In this document: positions 16,847-26,184 of the stretch, piece after piece
How the letters are laid out: each line of letters begins with the position of its first letter
Numbering within the stretch: position 1 is the stretch's first letter
NCBI RefSeq assembly: GCF_013391105.1
Contig: NZ_CP058335.1
Coordinates: forward strand, 1,240,001 to 1,304,000
Direction: 5' to 3'
DNA from: Natronomonas salina
GTDB taxonomy: Archaea; Halobacteriota; Halobacteria; Halobacteriales; Haloarculaceae
DNA: 64,000 nucleotides
The notes under the pieces: generated by a model
Database searches by the model: none
Seen by the model: only the letters and a program-made list of their open reading frames with translations
Told to the model about the DNA's origin: nothing
Made by a program: the position numbers and the translations under genes

Positions 16847-17963
16847 ATCTTCATCACATCTTGCGTTTATACTCGGGACACGACCGGAGATCATCAAGAT
16901 GGCACCGCTCATCCGGGAGTGTCAAGAGCGGGGTCAATCGTTCGTTCTCATCCACACGGGCCAGCACTACTCGGACTCGCTGGATTCCGTGTTCTTCGAG
17001 CAGCTCGAACTCCCAAAACCGGATTATCACCTTGGTGTCGGATCAGCCTCCCACGGTGAACAGACCGGCCAGATGCTCATCGCGATTGAAGAGGTGCTGC
17101 TCGATGAGGAACCCGATGTCGTCTTCGTCCAGGGTGACACCAATTCCGTGCTTGCTGGCGCTATCGCGACCAGCAAACTCGACTGCGAACTGGCGCACGT
17201 AGAAGCCGGCCTTCGGAGCTTCGACCGAGGGATGCCCGAGGAGACGAACCGGGTCCTCGCTGACCACGTCTCCGACTACCTGTTCGCACCCACAGAGCAA
17301 AGTCGCGAATATCTGCTCGACGAAGGACGACCTGAGGAGAATATCTCGGTGACCGGGAATACAATCGTCGACGCTCTATATCGGAATCGGGAACTCGCTC
17401 GCGAGAAGAGCACCGTCATCTCCGACCTCGGATTAGAAGGCGAGGAGTTCTTCCTCATGACTTCCCATCGTGCGGAGAACGTTGACGACGAGAAACGGTT
17501 TCGCGGTCTCCTTGAGGGAGTCGCGGCAGCTGCCGCGGAACATAACGTTGAGGTCGTCTATCCAATCCATCCACGGGCTGAATCCAGGATCGACGAGTTC
17601 GGACTGGAGATTCCCGACTGCATCACACTGATCGAACCGCAGGATTACCTGGACTTCCTCCAGCTCGAAGCGGAGGCAAGCCTTATCTTGACCGATTCCG
17701 GAGGCGTACAGGAGGAGGCCTGTGTGTTGCGGATTCCTTGCGTAACACTACGAGAGAATACGGAACGGTCCGAGACAGTTGATGTCGGGGCGAACACCCT
17801 CGCCGGGACGGACCCGGACTCGATAGTATCCGAATCGTCCAGTATGCTACAGGAGGACCACCACTGGGAGAATCCCTTCGGTGATGGTCAATCTGCTGAA
17901 CGGATTATCGACGAAGCCACCGCTAAAGGTGAGACACGAGACCAGATATCTCAGCATGATTGA
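16839..17963 (+). CDS. wecB: UDP-N-acetylglucosamine 2-epimerase (non-hydrolysing)
   Basis: 374 residues from ATG 16839, overlapping the previous stop (an ATG 9 bases upstream is also possible). Family motifs are all present: FILGTRPEIIKMAPL at the start, FVQGDTNSVLAG, HVEAGLRSFDRGMPEETNR, MTSHRAENVDD and LTDSGGVQEEACVL. The enzyme interconverts UDP-GlcNAc and UDP-ManNAc in the cytoplasm. With wecC three cistrons downstream the pair would make UDP-ManNAcA. A 29-residue stub of a second copy survives at 38245, again right after an AglJ-like gene. Confidence 0.95.
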   Translation: MNKSSSHLAFILGTRPEIIKMAPLIRECQERGQSFVLIHTGQHYSDSLDSVFFEQLELPKPDYHLGVGSASHGEQTGQMLIAIEEVLLDEEPDVVFVQGDTNSVLAGAIATSKLDCELAHVEAGLRSFDRGMPEETNRVLADHVSDYLFAPTEQSREYLLDEGRPEENISVTGNTIVDALYRNRELAREKSTVISDLGLEGEEFFLMTSHRAENVDDEKRFRGLLEGVAAAAAEHNVEVVYPIHPRAESRIDEFGLEIPDCITLIEPQDYLDFLQLEAEASLILTDSGGVQEEACVLRIPCVTLRENTERSETVDVGANTLAGTDPDSIVSESSSMLQEDHHWENPFGDGQSAERIIDEATAKGETRDQISQHD

Positions 17964-18002
17964 ACCGCTTTCGATATAATACTCGAATCACGACAATTAC
18001 AC

Positions 18003-18920
18003 ATGGCAGCTATCCTAGTCACAGGCGGCCTGGGCGCAGTTGGAGCACCACTTACTGAAGAGTTGGAGTCACGCGGCCACGACGTGTGGGTCGCGGACCT
18101 CCCGTGGAGCGAACGCGAGAAGTACTACAAGTGCGACGTCAGTGAATATCGACAGTTAGCGTCGATCTTTGAGGACCACTCCTTCGATTACGTCTACCAC
18201 TTGGCGGCGGAATTCGGTCGGAAGAACGGTGAAGACTTCTACGAGACGATGTGGCAGTCGAACGCTATCGGGACCAAACATATGCTTCGGTTGCAGAAGG
18301 AACACGGGTTCCGGATGATCTTCTCCTCATCCAGTGAGGTCTACGGTGACTACGACGATATAATGGACGAGGCGGTACCGTTGGAGGAAGGTCCTCGGCA
18401 GCTCAATGACTATGCAATCTCAAAGTGGGTCAACGAACAGCAAATCCTGAACGCGGCGGATCGACACGGCAACGAGACCATTCGGGTCCGCTTCTTCAAC
18501 ACGTACGGGCCCGGCGAGAAGTTCAGCGAGTACCGGAGCGTCATCGCGAAGTTCTGCTATCACGCACTGCACGACAACCCCTATCACGTCTACGAGAACC
18601 ACCACCGTTCGTTCACCTACATCGGGGATACCGTCCGAACACTGGCGAACATTGTTGAAAACTTCAAGCCAGGCGAGGTCTACAACATCGCTGGCGAAGA
18701 GTACTACAACATCAAGGAGCTCTCGGACATGATACTGGACTATCTGGACAAAAATGATGAGAAGGTCGAGTACCGAGGGAGAGAAGAGCACAACACGTTG
18801 AACAAGCGGGCGAGTGTCGAGAAGGCGAAACGCGATCTCGATCACGAAGCGACGGTCTCGCTTGAAGAGGGAATCCCAAAGACCATCGATTGGATGCGAG
18901 ACTACTACGATGTCGAGTGA
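18003..18920 (+). CDS. NAD-dependent sugar epimerase/dehydratase (SDR)
   Basis: 305 residues. The NAD site is ILVTGGLGAVGAPL. Ser of IFSSSSEVYGDYDD and Tyr-x3-Lys of DYAISKWVNEQQ are the catalytic set, and a substrate loop reads RFFNTYGPGEKF. The C-terminal part has YNIAGEEYYNIKELSDM. The substrate is a nucleotide sugar. The EFGRKNGE loop and lack of a GalE-type N-terminal LDN motif make UDP-glucose 4-epimerase less certain. Its end overlaps wecC by 11 bases, so the two are coupled. Confidence 0.85.
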   Translation: MAAILVTGGLGAVGAPLTEELESRGHDVWVADLPWSEREKYYKCDVSEYRQLASIFEDHSFDYVYHLAAEFGRKNGEDFYETMWQSNAIGTKHMLRLQKEHGFRMIFSSSSEVYGDYDDIMDEAVPLEEGPRQLNDYAISKWVNEQQILNAADRHGNETIRVRFFNTYGPGEKFSEYRSVIAKFCYHALHDNPYHVYENHHRSFTYIGDTVRTLANIVENFKPGEVYNIAGEEYYNIKELSDMILDYLDKNDEKVEYRGREEHNTLNKRASVEKAKRDLDHEATVSLEEGIPKTIDWMRDYYDVE

Positions 18921-20181
18921 CGGCGTAGAGAACGAAAGTGGTCAAGGTAGGACCATCGAGAAGATCAACGTCATCGGTACTGGCTTCATCGGCCTTCCAT
19001 TAGCGTTGCAATTGGCCTACTCTGGGAAGACCGTCGTCGGTGTCGATATCGACGAGAATCTCGTCAAGGCGATCAATGACCAGTCGCTGCATTTGGACGA
19101 ACAGGACCTCCAGCGGTTGCTTGAGAGTGAGGAGGTGGAAGAAAACCTGATTGCAAAGACCTCTCCGGAGGAAGGGGATGCATTCGTAATCTCAGTTCCG
19201 ACGCCACTGACACACCCTCAGAAGAGCCCTGACCTGAGCGCCGTGGAAGCGTCCATAGACTCGATTATTCCGCACCTGTCAGAGGGCGACATCGTCAATG
19301 TGGAGTCAACGATTCCGCCTCTCACCTGTGATGATTTCATCGTACCCAAACTTTCAGAGGCCGGTTTTGATCCGGGAGTGGACGTACACCTCGCACATTC
19401 CCCTGAACGTATCCTTCCGGGGAACGTGTTCAAGGAAATCGTACACAACGATCGGGTCATCGGGGGTATCACACCTGAGAGCGCCAGAGAGGCGACGAAA
19501 ATCTACGCGCCATTCCTGAAAGGAGAGGTCCATCATACGGACATGCTGTCCGCCGAGCTCTGTAAGCTGATGGAGAATACATACCGGGACGTGAATATTG
19601 CCCTGGCCAACGAGTTCGCCCTCATTGGAGACGAGTTGGACAAGGACATGACGGACGTTATCGACCTAGCGAACAAGCATCCACGGGTCGACATCCTACG
19701 TCCTGGGATCGGCGTCGGGGGCCACTGCCTCCCGATCGACCCCTGGTTCCTCAATGAAGTCGATCCGGAGCACACGAACCTCATCACGACCGCCCGGCGC
19801 ATCAACGACATGATGCCGCAGGTCGTCACCCGGAAAATCCGACACGCGCTTCGGGACTACGACGATCCGAAGCTGCTCGTCCTCGGAGCTGCGTACAAGC
19901 CCGACACGCAAGATGCGAGAGAAAGTCCGGCCCGGGAGATCGTTGAGGAGCTCCGCCAGGATGGCTACGACATTGCCCAATACGATCGGTTCATCGACGG
20001 GATGGGCTACGACGACCTCGGAGTACTGATTGACGAAATTGAACCCGTCCTAATTCTCCAGCTCGTAGACCATACCGAGACGACGAAGGAACTGGAACGT
20101 CTCAAGAATGAACTCGTAGCTGGGGAAATCGACGTGTTGCCCATAGCGAGAGGTAATCCACTGTTGCCTACCGATGAGTGA
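18910..20181 (+). CDS. wecC: UDP-N-acetyl-D-mannosamine dehydrogenase
   Basis: 423 residues from ATG 18910, inside the end of the previous gene. The Rossmann motif is VIGTGFIGLPLALQLA. The catalytic cysteine is in GVGGHCLPIDPWF, and the lysine/asparagine helix reads AELCKLMENTYRDVNIALANE. The C-terminal NAD-binding half has LGAAYKPDTQDARESPA. The HCLPIDPWF form is typical of ManNAc dehydrogenases rather than UDP-glucose dehydrogenase. It oxidises UDP-ManNAc to UDP-ManNAcA with two NAD, consuming the product of WecB from the same operon. Confidence 0.93.
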   Translation: MSSDGVENESGQGRTIEKINVIGTGFIGLPLALQLAYSGKTVVGVDIDENLVKAINDQSLHLDEQDLQRLLESEEVEENLIAKTSPEEGDAFVISVPTPLTHPQKSPDLSAVEASIDSIIPHLSEGDIVNVESTIPPLTCDDFIVPKLSEAGFDPGVDVHLAHSPERILPGNVFKEIVHNDRVIGGITPESAREATKIYAPFLKGEVHHTDMLSAELCKLMENTYRDVNIALANEFALIGDELDKDMTDVIDLANKHPRVDILRPGIGVGGHCLPIDPWFLNEVDPEHTNLITTARRINDMMPQVVTRKIRHALRDYDDPKLLVLGAAYKPDTQDARESPAREIVEELRQDGYDIAQYDRFIDGMGYDDLGVLIDEIEPVLILQLVDHTETTKELERLKNELVAGEIDVLPIARGNPLLPTDE

Positions 20182-21424
20182 CAAATTAGACGTTCTAATC
20201 GTCACGCAGTTCTTCCCACCTGAGTCGATGGGGGGTGCGCACCGCTGGGAGAAACTTGCTATGAATCTAGATGAAGACATTGAACCACACATCTTGACTA
20301 CTCAGCCCACGTACCCGTTTGGAGAGTTCGAGAAAAGGTGGCGCATAACTGAACAGGAGAGAGTGAACGACATTTCAGTGACGCGGTTATTTACCTACCA
20401 GCCAACGGACGATACTGTGCTTGGACGAGTGCTGAATTACGGTGTGTTTTCAGTGCTCAGTTCTCTATACGTCTTGGCGACGTTCTGGCGATACGACCAA
20501 ATCGTTACTATGTCTACTCCCCATACAACCTTTCTCCCGGGTTTAGTTGGGAAAATTACTGGTCTAAGCTGGGTTATAGATATTTTTGATTTGTGGATCG
20601 ATAATGCTGCAGATTTAGGATATGTTGAGAAAGGATCGCTCCCCTATTGGTTGGTTCGTTTGCTCGAAGAGATTTCATTTAAATACTCTGACGAAGTATT
20701 CGTGGTGACCGAAACGATGGCTGAACACTACGAACGACGGTATCCAGAACGGGAATTTGATATACACACCGTGCCTTTTGGTATGGATACTGACTCTTTT
20801 TCACCAGATATCGATTCCATGGGTACAATCGACATCATTTATACGGGAAACCTCGGTACATGCCAGGCATTCACTCCATTTTTCGAGGCGTTTGCTAAGC
20901 TTGAGGAGGATGCTGTTTTGACTATAATCGGGGATGGTGAAAGACGCAAGGAACTGGAATCACTCGTAGAAACCCTCGATATTACGGACCGGGTATCGTT
21001 TGAAGGATATGTTCCTCGAGGAAATATTCCACATCTGTTGGCGGGGGCAAAAATCAGCCTTGTTCCACTGAAGACGGAATACGAACTCGACTATGCACGT
21101 CCTACGAAATTATTAGAGACAATGGCGGTTGGTACTCCATACGTGGCAAGTGACGTTAAGGAAATGAAAAAGCTGAGTGAAAAGTACTCCACTGGATTTG
21201 CGGTCGAAAACGATTCCGAGGAAATCAGTGAAGCGATGTCTACTTTGTTATCGGACTCCTCTCTCCGTATGAGGATGGCAAAAAACGGTCGGGAGGTCAT
21301 TGAAAGCCAGCACGATTGGTCTGAAATCGGTGATATGGTTTCAGCAATCCTCAACAGATTGTATCAAGAGGAATCCTCTGATGAGTCAACATCAAGACTC
21401 ACAGAAGACCGGACGCACCAATGA
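20174..21424 (+). CDS. GT4-family glycosyltransferase (WbuB-like)
   Basis: 416 residues, GT-B fold. The N-terminal domain begins VLIVTQFFPPESMGGAHRW. A DIFDLWIDNAADLG segment matches the DLWP region of WbuB-type fucosaminyl or GlcNAc transferases. The C-terminal nucleotide-sugar site has IYTGNLGTCQAFTP, IIGDGERRKEL and the EX7E-like region RPTKLLETMAVGTPYVASDV. It probably adds a sugar to a lipid-linked intermediate on the inner membrane face. The start overlaps wecC by eight bases. Confidence 0.88.
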   Translation: MSDKLDVLIVTQFFPPESMGGAHRWEKLAMNLDEDIEPHILTTQPTYPFGEFEKRWRITEQERVNDISVTRLFTYQPTDDTVLGRVLNYGVFSVLSSLYVLATFWRYDQIVTMSTPHTTFLPGLVGKITGLSWVIDIFDLWIDNAADLGYVEKGSLPYWLVRLLEEISFKYSDEVFVVTETMAEHYERRYPEREFDIHTVPFGMDTDSFSPDIDSMGTIDIIYTGNLGTCQAFTPFFEAFAKLEEDAVLTIIGDGERRKELESLVETLDITDRVSFEGYVPRGNIPHLLAGAKISLVPLKTEYELDYARPTKLLETMAVGTPYVASDVKEMKKLSEKYSTGFAVENDSEEISEAMSTLLSDSSLRMRMAKNGREVIESQHDWSEIGDMVSAILNRLYQEESSDESTSRLTEDRTHQ

Positions 21425-21642
21425 GTTCTATGAAATCAAAAAGCGCTTGTCTCACACTTGATCTAGAACACGACTTCACTATTCCAGGAACTCCCACTCC
21501 AAATCCCACTTTCGAGTACATCAAAGGATATATTGATGCTCATCACCGGCAGGAGAAGCTCGATCGAAAAGCTGAACAAGCGGTTTGGGAATCAGTTGGT
21601 GTCGAAGCTCCCTTGGAAACCAACGGCGCATACGCAAAATGA
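21421..21642 (+). CDS. 73-residue protein resembling the N-terminus of the following deacetylase
   Basis: A short gene with ATGA overlaps on both sides (start inside the GT4 stop, end overlapping the deacetylase start). It begins with KSACLTLDLEHDFTIPGT. This mirrors KRVYLTLDFECDYGTALS, the first strand and metal-site aspartate of the polysaccharide deacetylase at 21639. The remaining 45 residues do not continue the deacetylase fold. It may be a truncated duplicate that kept its reading frame, or a small accessory protein. Function unknown. Confidence 0.55.
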   Translation: MSSMKSKSACLTLDLEHDFTIPGTPTPNPTFEYIKGYIDAHHRQEKLDRKAEQAVWESVGVEAPLETNGAYAK

Positions 21643-22481
21643 GAGACCGGACAGAAGAGAAGTGTCAATTGGATTGGCCCGACGAAAAGCGGGTATATTT
21701 GACTCTAGATTTCGAATGTGACTACGGGACGGCGTTGTCGACGAACCACTTCAACACCGTCGAACATTCCGACCAACTTGCAGAACTGCTGGAAGAGCGA
21801 GGGACACCGATGTCCTGTTTTCTGCAGACGGAAATCCTCGAGACTTGTCCTAAAACCATCACACCATTTCGTGACGCCACGGTCCCAGTCGACTTCCACG
21901 CCCATTCACATACGCACCCAAACAGAGAAGATGCGGACGTTGAAACTGAAGTCGAAGAGAGTGTCCATCGTATCCGGGAGAATTTTGAGACGGACCCCCT
22001 CGGCTTTCGTTTCCCAGATGGAGCGGTCGGGTCTCAAGACTACGAGATTCTAGCTGACCACGATGTCGCGTTTAGCTCGAGTCTATTCCCCTCATGGCGG
22101 CCAGGCCGGTTCAACAACTTTCGCGGGTCACGGAACCCGCAAAGCATTTCGAATAGAGATATCATTGAAATACCCTTCACAGTGTACTCTGATTTCCTGC
22201 GGATTCCAGTGGCCCTGTCTTATCTGAAGTTGTTTGGGGCTGCTTTCGAGCGACTCGTTAGGTCTAACCCCCCGGATATAATCATCTTCGACTTTCATAT
22301 GCATGATCTAGTCGTTCCAAAGACATTCGAGCAGTTACCGCTTCCGTATCGTGCTGTCTATTCCCGCCGAAAACACGATGGGTTTGAATTACTTGATCGG
22401 TTCATATGTGATTTACAGGACAAGGGGTATGAATTCGGATTAATTGCCGATCTGTACAGAGAGGTACAGAAGGATGCGTAG
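21639..22481 (+). CDS. Polysaccharide deacetylase family protein
   Basis: 280 residues from ATG 21639. A NodB-like TIM-barrel: metal motif 1 at YLTLDFECDYG, motif 2 at DFHAHSHTHPN (HxxxH), then RENFETDPLGFRFPDGAVG as motif 3 (arginine and acidic residue) and IIIFDFHMHDLV as motif 5. These metalloenzymes remove N-acetyl groups from GlcNAc-type sugars or polysaccharide. ATG overlaps the upstream stop. Its last codons overlap the formyltransferase start, suggesting that the two enzymes work on the same amino sugar. Confidence 0.85.
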   Translation: MRDRTEEKCQLDWPDEKRVYLTLDFECDYGTALSTNHFNTVEHSDQLAELLEERGTPMSCFLQTEILETCPKTITPFRDATVPVDFHAHSHTHPNREDADVETEVEESVHRIRENFETDPLGFRFPDGAVGSQDYEILADHDVAFSSSLFPSWRPGRFNNFRGSRNPQSISNRDIIEIPFTVYSDFLRIPVALSYLKLFGAAFERLVRSNPPDIIIFDFHMHDLVVPKTFEQLPLPYRAVYSRRKHDGFELLDRFICDLQDKGYEFGLIADLYREVQKDA

Positions 22482-23289
22482 TTCCGATTCGACGGGCAGT
22501 GAAACCCTTGAAGTTCTCGTCATCACCATAGACGAACACTACTACATCCCGAAATTCCTAGGGGATATCGTTGAGGCGGAGGCAATCAACGTGGTGGGAA
22601 TCACGACGATGCCCCCATCGCTTGGGACACAAAACCTGGTTATGTTCGCATTCGATCTGTTTCGACGATTTGGCCCGAAGGTGTTTGCTCAACACAGCTT
22701 GTTCTATGCGAAGTTCATGCTCTTGGATCTCTTCGGTCGATTTACAGGGTGGGGGCCAGCTTATTCGCCAAAGACTCTCGCCCATCGGTACGATATCGAC
22801 TACCGTCATACGACTGATGTCAACAGCGATCTGTATCGAAAATACGCCAAGGCGAAAAATCCTGACGTCATAGTCTCGGTCGCTGCAACCCAAAAGTTTG
22901 GCTCGGATTTGCTTGGAGTTCCGGAGCTGGGTGGGATAAATGTCCACTCGTCATTGTTGCCGGAGTATCGCGGCGTATCCCCCAGCTTTTGGGCTTTGCT
23001 CCATGGGAATGAGAAAACGGGTATCACCGTTCACTATATGGACGAGGACATTGATACAGGAGACGTGATCATTCAGGAACCGCTGACAATCCAAGAGGAG
23101 GATACCCTCCACTCATTGAATGAACGAGTTGCAGAACGTGGATCCGGAGTTCTTCGACGAGCATTGGATGATATCCGGGCAGGGACAATCGATGCTGAAC
23201 CTATAAATCCGGATGCGGGGACCTACTATTCTCTACCTAGTCGAGAGGATGTCCGCGAATTTCTTCATCAGGGTAACGAATTCTACTGA
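22474..23289 (+). CDS. Formyltransferase-family protein (methionyl-tRNA formyltransferase-like sugar N-formyltransferase)
   Basis: 271 residues from ATG 22474. The formyl-transfer domain carries LGGINVHSSLLPEYRGVSP, with the conserved Asn-x-His of N10-formyltetrahydrofolate enzymes, and HYMDEDIDTGDVIIQE with the conserved Asp. ArnA, WbtJ and VioF-like sugar formyltransferases have the same core and lack a tRNA-binding C-terminus, as here. It would formylate a free amino group on a sugar. No sugar aminotransferase is in the window, so the amine may come from the coupled deacetylase. It is the last gene of the operon. Confidence 0.85.
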   Translation: MRSSDSTGSETLEVLVITIDEHYYIPKFLGDIVEAEAINVVGITTMPPSLGTQNLVMFAFDLFRRFGPKVFAQHSLFYAKFMLLDLFGRFTGWGPAYSPKTLAHRYDIDYRHTTDVNSDLYRKYAKAKNPDVIVSVAATQKFGSDLLGVPELGGINVHSSLLPEYRGVSPSFWALLHGNEKTGITVHYMDEDIDTGDVIIQEPLTIQEEDTLHSLNERVAERGSGVLRRALDDIRAGTIDAEPINPDAGTYYSLPSREDVREFLHQGNEFY

Positions 23290-23377
23290 TTAATGGGTCT
23301 TGGTCGCGCAATTCAGAGACGCATCCATTGCCAGTAATGGTTGTATTGTATGTCTATCCCGAATCTGTAACTAATCC

Positions 23378-24523
23378 TCAATACAATAAGTCGGCATACA
23401 TATTTTTGTGTCTTTTTACGCATCTGTTGAGAGAGAATTTCGATTTCACTCGTTTACGAGCAGCTTCACTTCGGTTTTTAGCTTCGTTGGGTTTTCTAAG
23501 CACCTCACTCATAGCTTCAGAAAAGGAAACTGGATCTCTGGGTGGAACTAACCACCCGTGTTCCCCATCAATGATTTCTTCCGGTATTCCTCCAACCTTT
23601 GTCGCGACTATGGGAAGTTCCATAGCCATAGCTTCGAGTATAGCTATAGGACATGCTTCCTTAACTGAAGGGAATACGAACATATCAAGTGAATTTAGGA
23701 ACTGAGGGATATCAGTAGTATATCCAATGAATTCTACTATTCCATCTAAACCCAAGTTATTTCTAAGACTCAAAAGTTCACCATAATAAGGCTTGCGTGA
23801 GTCTAAGACCGAGCCGGCGATATGGACTTCTATATTGGAAAATTCATTTAGAAGATATGGTAGTGATTGAAGTAGATACTTATGGCCCTTTACTGGATTA
23901 ATATTCCCTACAGTCCCAATTGTTATGGTATCGCTTTCAGTATCTACGATTTCGATTGCTTCAGTATTATCAGATTCTAGACTATTTGGATCAAACTTGC
24001 TTATATCTACTGGAGGATAGATGGTCCGAGAATCAACTGATTCATTAAAGAAATGTTCATGGACCGCATCTGCCGCAACTGATATATCGTCAGCTAGTAG
24101 CTGAGCAGCACGCCCGGCGAGGCGGTTTAAAGGCCATGGAGTTCCAGTATCATTGAAAAACCAAGCTAATGGAACATCTGTTTTCGATGAAGCTATAGCT
24201 GATTGGAAGTTGAGAGTCATGCTAGCATGAACGATATCAATATTCTCTTCTCTAATGATACGCCCGATCCGCTTCGTTCCCGGGATAAAATCTAATATGT
24301 ATTTTGAGTTTCCTTTTATATCACTAATAGGATTAAGCTGTTGGAACCCTGGTCTACAAACATCAAAACCATTGTCTCTAGCTAACTCTGCAAAATCCCC
24401 AGTACCATTAGGAAGAAGAAACACCGTCTGAACACCTATTTCTCTTAATTCAATCGCCACTTCCAGTGCTCTAAGCTGTGGGCCACCAATCCGTGGATCT
24501 ACGAGAGAGTTTAGCACCCGCAT
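23378..24523 (-). CDS. GT4-family glycosyltransferase
   Basis: 381 residues, GT-B fold. The start MRVLNSLVDPRIGGPQLRAL has the glycine loop typical of GT4. The C-terminal site shows GTVGNINPVKGHKYLLQSL, FIGYTTDIPQFLNSLDMFVF and FPSVKEACPIAILEAMAMEL (EX7E), then KVGGIPEEI. The gene is visibly AT-rich compared with the operon that converges on it, which points to acquisition from another source. The acceptor is unknown. Confidence 0.88.
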   Translation of the reverse strand: MRVLNSLVDPRIGGPQLRALEVAIELREIGVQTVFLLPNGTGDFAELARDNGFDVCRPGFQQLNPISDIKGNSKYILDFIPGTKRIGRIIREENIDIVHASMTLNFQSAIASSKTDVPLAWFFNDTGTPWPLNRLAGRAAQLLADDISVAADAVHEHFFNESVDSRTIYPPVDISKFDPNSLESDNTEAIEIVDTESDTITIGTVGNINPVKGHKYLLQSLPYLLNEFSNIEVHIAGSVLDSRKPYYGELLSLRNNLGLDGIVEFIGYTTDIPQFLNSLDMFVFPSVKEACPIAILEAMAMELPIVATKVGGIPEEIIDGEHGWLVPPRDPVSFSEAMSEVLRKPNEAKNRSEAARKRVKSKFSLNRCVKRHKNMYADLLY

Positions 24524-24597
24524 TTAGATTCAATATTTGGTATCGTTACTTAATTGTATCGCTAAGTAGGCTTGCCGTCTCTGAATCATATATTTAT

Positions 24598-25521
24598 TTA
24601 TCTTCTTGGTAGTTTGTCCCTAATTGCTCTTTTTAGACCAATTATTATATTCCACATTAGCTCTATAATTTTAAACGAGGAATATATATTTGATTTTCGT
24701 AAGTATTCATACCCCTTATTATAATTGGAGTTTCTAAAATAGGCTATTGCGACTCTGAGATAGTGCCGGCCATGCACATCAAACCCATCACTTTCTATTA
24801 CATCTATATCATCCGAAAATTTATCTAAATATAGGAGAGCGGACTCTTCAACTATTTCGGGCTGTATTTCAGACGAACCATATTTTGTAACAAGCTTTTC
24901 ATCAACAAAGCCTAATGATCCCTCTTTTAAAATTCGATTCCTGAATTCCCAATCTTGGTGTCGGGAAAATCGTTCATCAAACCCACCCAATTTATTAACA
25001 AGTGCGCTTTTAATAAGTAGAGTTGAACAACCTCCGGTTGAAAAATTCCTCATCAGGAGTGAATCTCGAAGTAATTCGACTCCTCCTTCCTTTCCAGAAA
25101 GTGAATTTTTACCAAATATGGACTCAACAATTTTTCTTATCCGAGGATATTTTCTCTCATATATCCTATCTATATCACAATATACTGCATTATACTGAGC
25201 TTTTTCAATATAATCTATCTGCTTTTTTAATTTTTCTGAGTGCCACCTGTCATCTGCATCTAAGAATGAAATATAGTCACCAGATGCTATTGATATACCT
25301 GTATTTCGAGCATTGCTCCCCCCTCTATTTTTATTGTGCTCAAAATAATTTACTCTAGTATCATCTATCGAATTTACTTTTTTATATGTGTCATCCGTTG
25401 AACAATCATTTACTACAATTATCTCTAGATTTGTGTATGACTGGGTTAGAACACTTTGTATTGCTCTTACTATTGTATCTTCATTATTATATGTGGGGAT
25501 AACAACACTAACTTTCGGCAT
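24598..25521 (-). CDS. GT2-family glycosyltransferase
   Basis: 307 residues from ATG 25521, preferred over an ATG 15 bases earlier because of the TATA spacing. The GT-A core is VSVVIPTYNNEDTIVRAIQS, EIIVVNDCSTDDTYKK, ARNTGISIASGDYISFLDAD (DxD) and ERFSRHQDWEFRNRI, which holds the ED-like catalytic base region. No membrane anchor is visible. It transfers a sugar from an activated donor to a growing glycan. It is strongly AT-rich. Confidence 0.88.
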   Translation of the reverse strand: MPKVSVVIPTYNNEDTIVRAIQSVLTQSYTNLEIIVVNDCSTDDTYKKVNSIDDTRVNYFEHNKNRGGSNARNTGISIASGDYISFLDADDRWHSEKLKKQIDYIEKAQYNAVYCDIDRIYERKYPRIRKIVESIFGKNSLSGKEGGVELLRDSLLMRNFSTGGCSTLLIKSALVNKLGGFDERFSRHQDWEFRNRILKEGSLGFVDEKLVTKYGSSEIQPEIVEESALLYLDKFSDDIDVIESDGFDVHGRHYLRVAIAYFRNSNYNKGYEYLRKSNIYSSFKIIELMWNIIIGLKRAIRDKLPRR

Positions 25522-25550
25522 ATTATGCTGGCACATTATTCAATTGCTTG

Positions 25551-25557
25551 TATTTAA
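25551..25557 (-). promoter_or_regulatory. TATA box for the 25521 glycosyltransferase
   Basis: Minus-strand TTAAATA is about 33 bases before ATG 25521 and gives a very short leader. Confidence 0.45.
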
Positions 25558-26184
25558 CGGAGAATCGCTCAGTTTCACATACCATAATCAAGAATCTCAA
25601 ACGCTCTATAGTGGTATATCGTTGCGCTATAAGAGTCTCACGAATTGTATTCTTGAATGGAAATCTTTGGCCTGCTTCTGTATAGTTCTTATCATGGCTT
25701 AAGTCATAGAGCTCCTACCACAAAGAGATCTATTACGATACATTGCGGGATGACCACTGCATCAATTTTGCGACGAGGCCACTCGCAGGTAATAGTGGTA
25801 TCGTATTTTCGGCGCATTCGTTATTATCATTAGAATTTCACTTTCTTATTCTCTAATCAACATAGAATTTTAAACTGGCTCGATCATATATTTAATTACT
25901 ATCATATTGTTTGGCATTATACCCATAGTGATTATAGAGTCCATACAGCAGATTCAATCATACGAGAAACCGATGCTTCATAATTCTTAGATAGGATCTT
26001 TCGACAGTGTATCGTTGTATGGTCTATAAGAAGTAGAATTGTAAGAAATTAGGGGATTCTTCATCCGTACTGGAGGGTATGATAAGGTCAGCTATCTTAT
26101 CGACAACCCTAAGGTACACCGAACCCTCCTACAAATTCAGGATATACGCGCCCTGGCTGTTGTTTAGTGGGATTTTGAAAACCA
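25558..26184. other. AT-rich intergenic region, no gene seen
   Basis: Over 600 AT-rich bases between divergent genes. All frames are short and broken. It presumably carries both promoters. I see no repeat or IS end. Confidence 0.5.
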
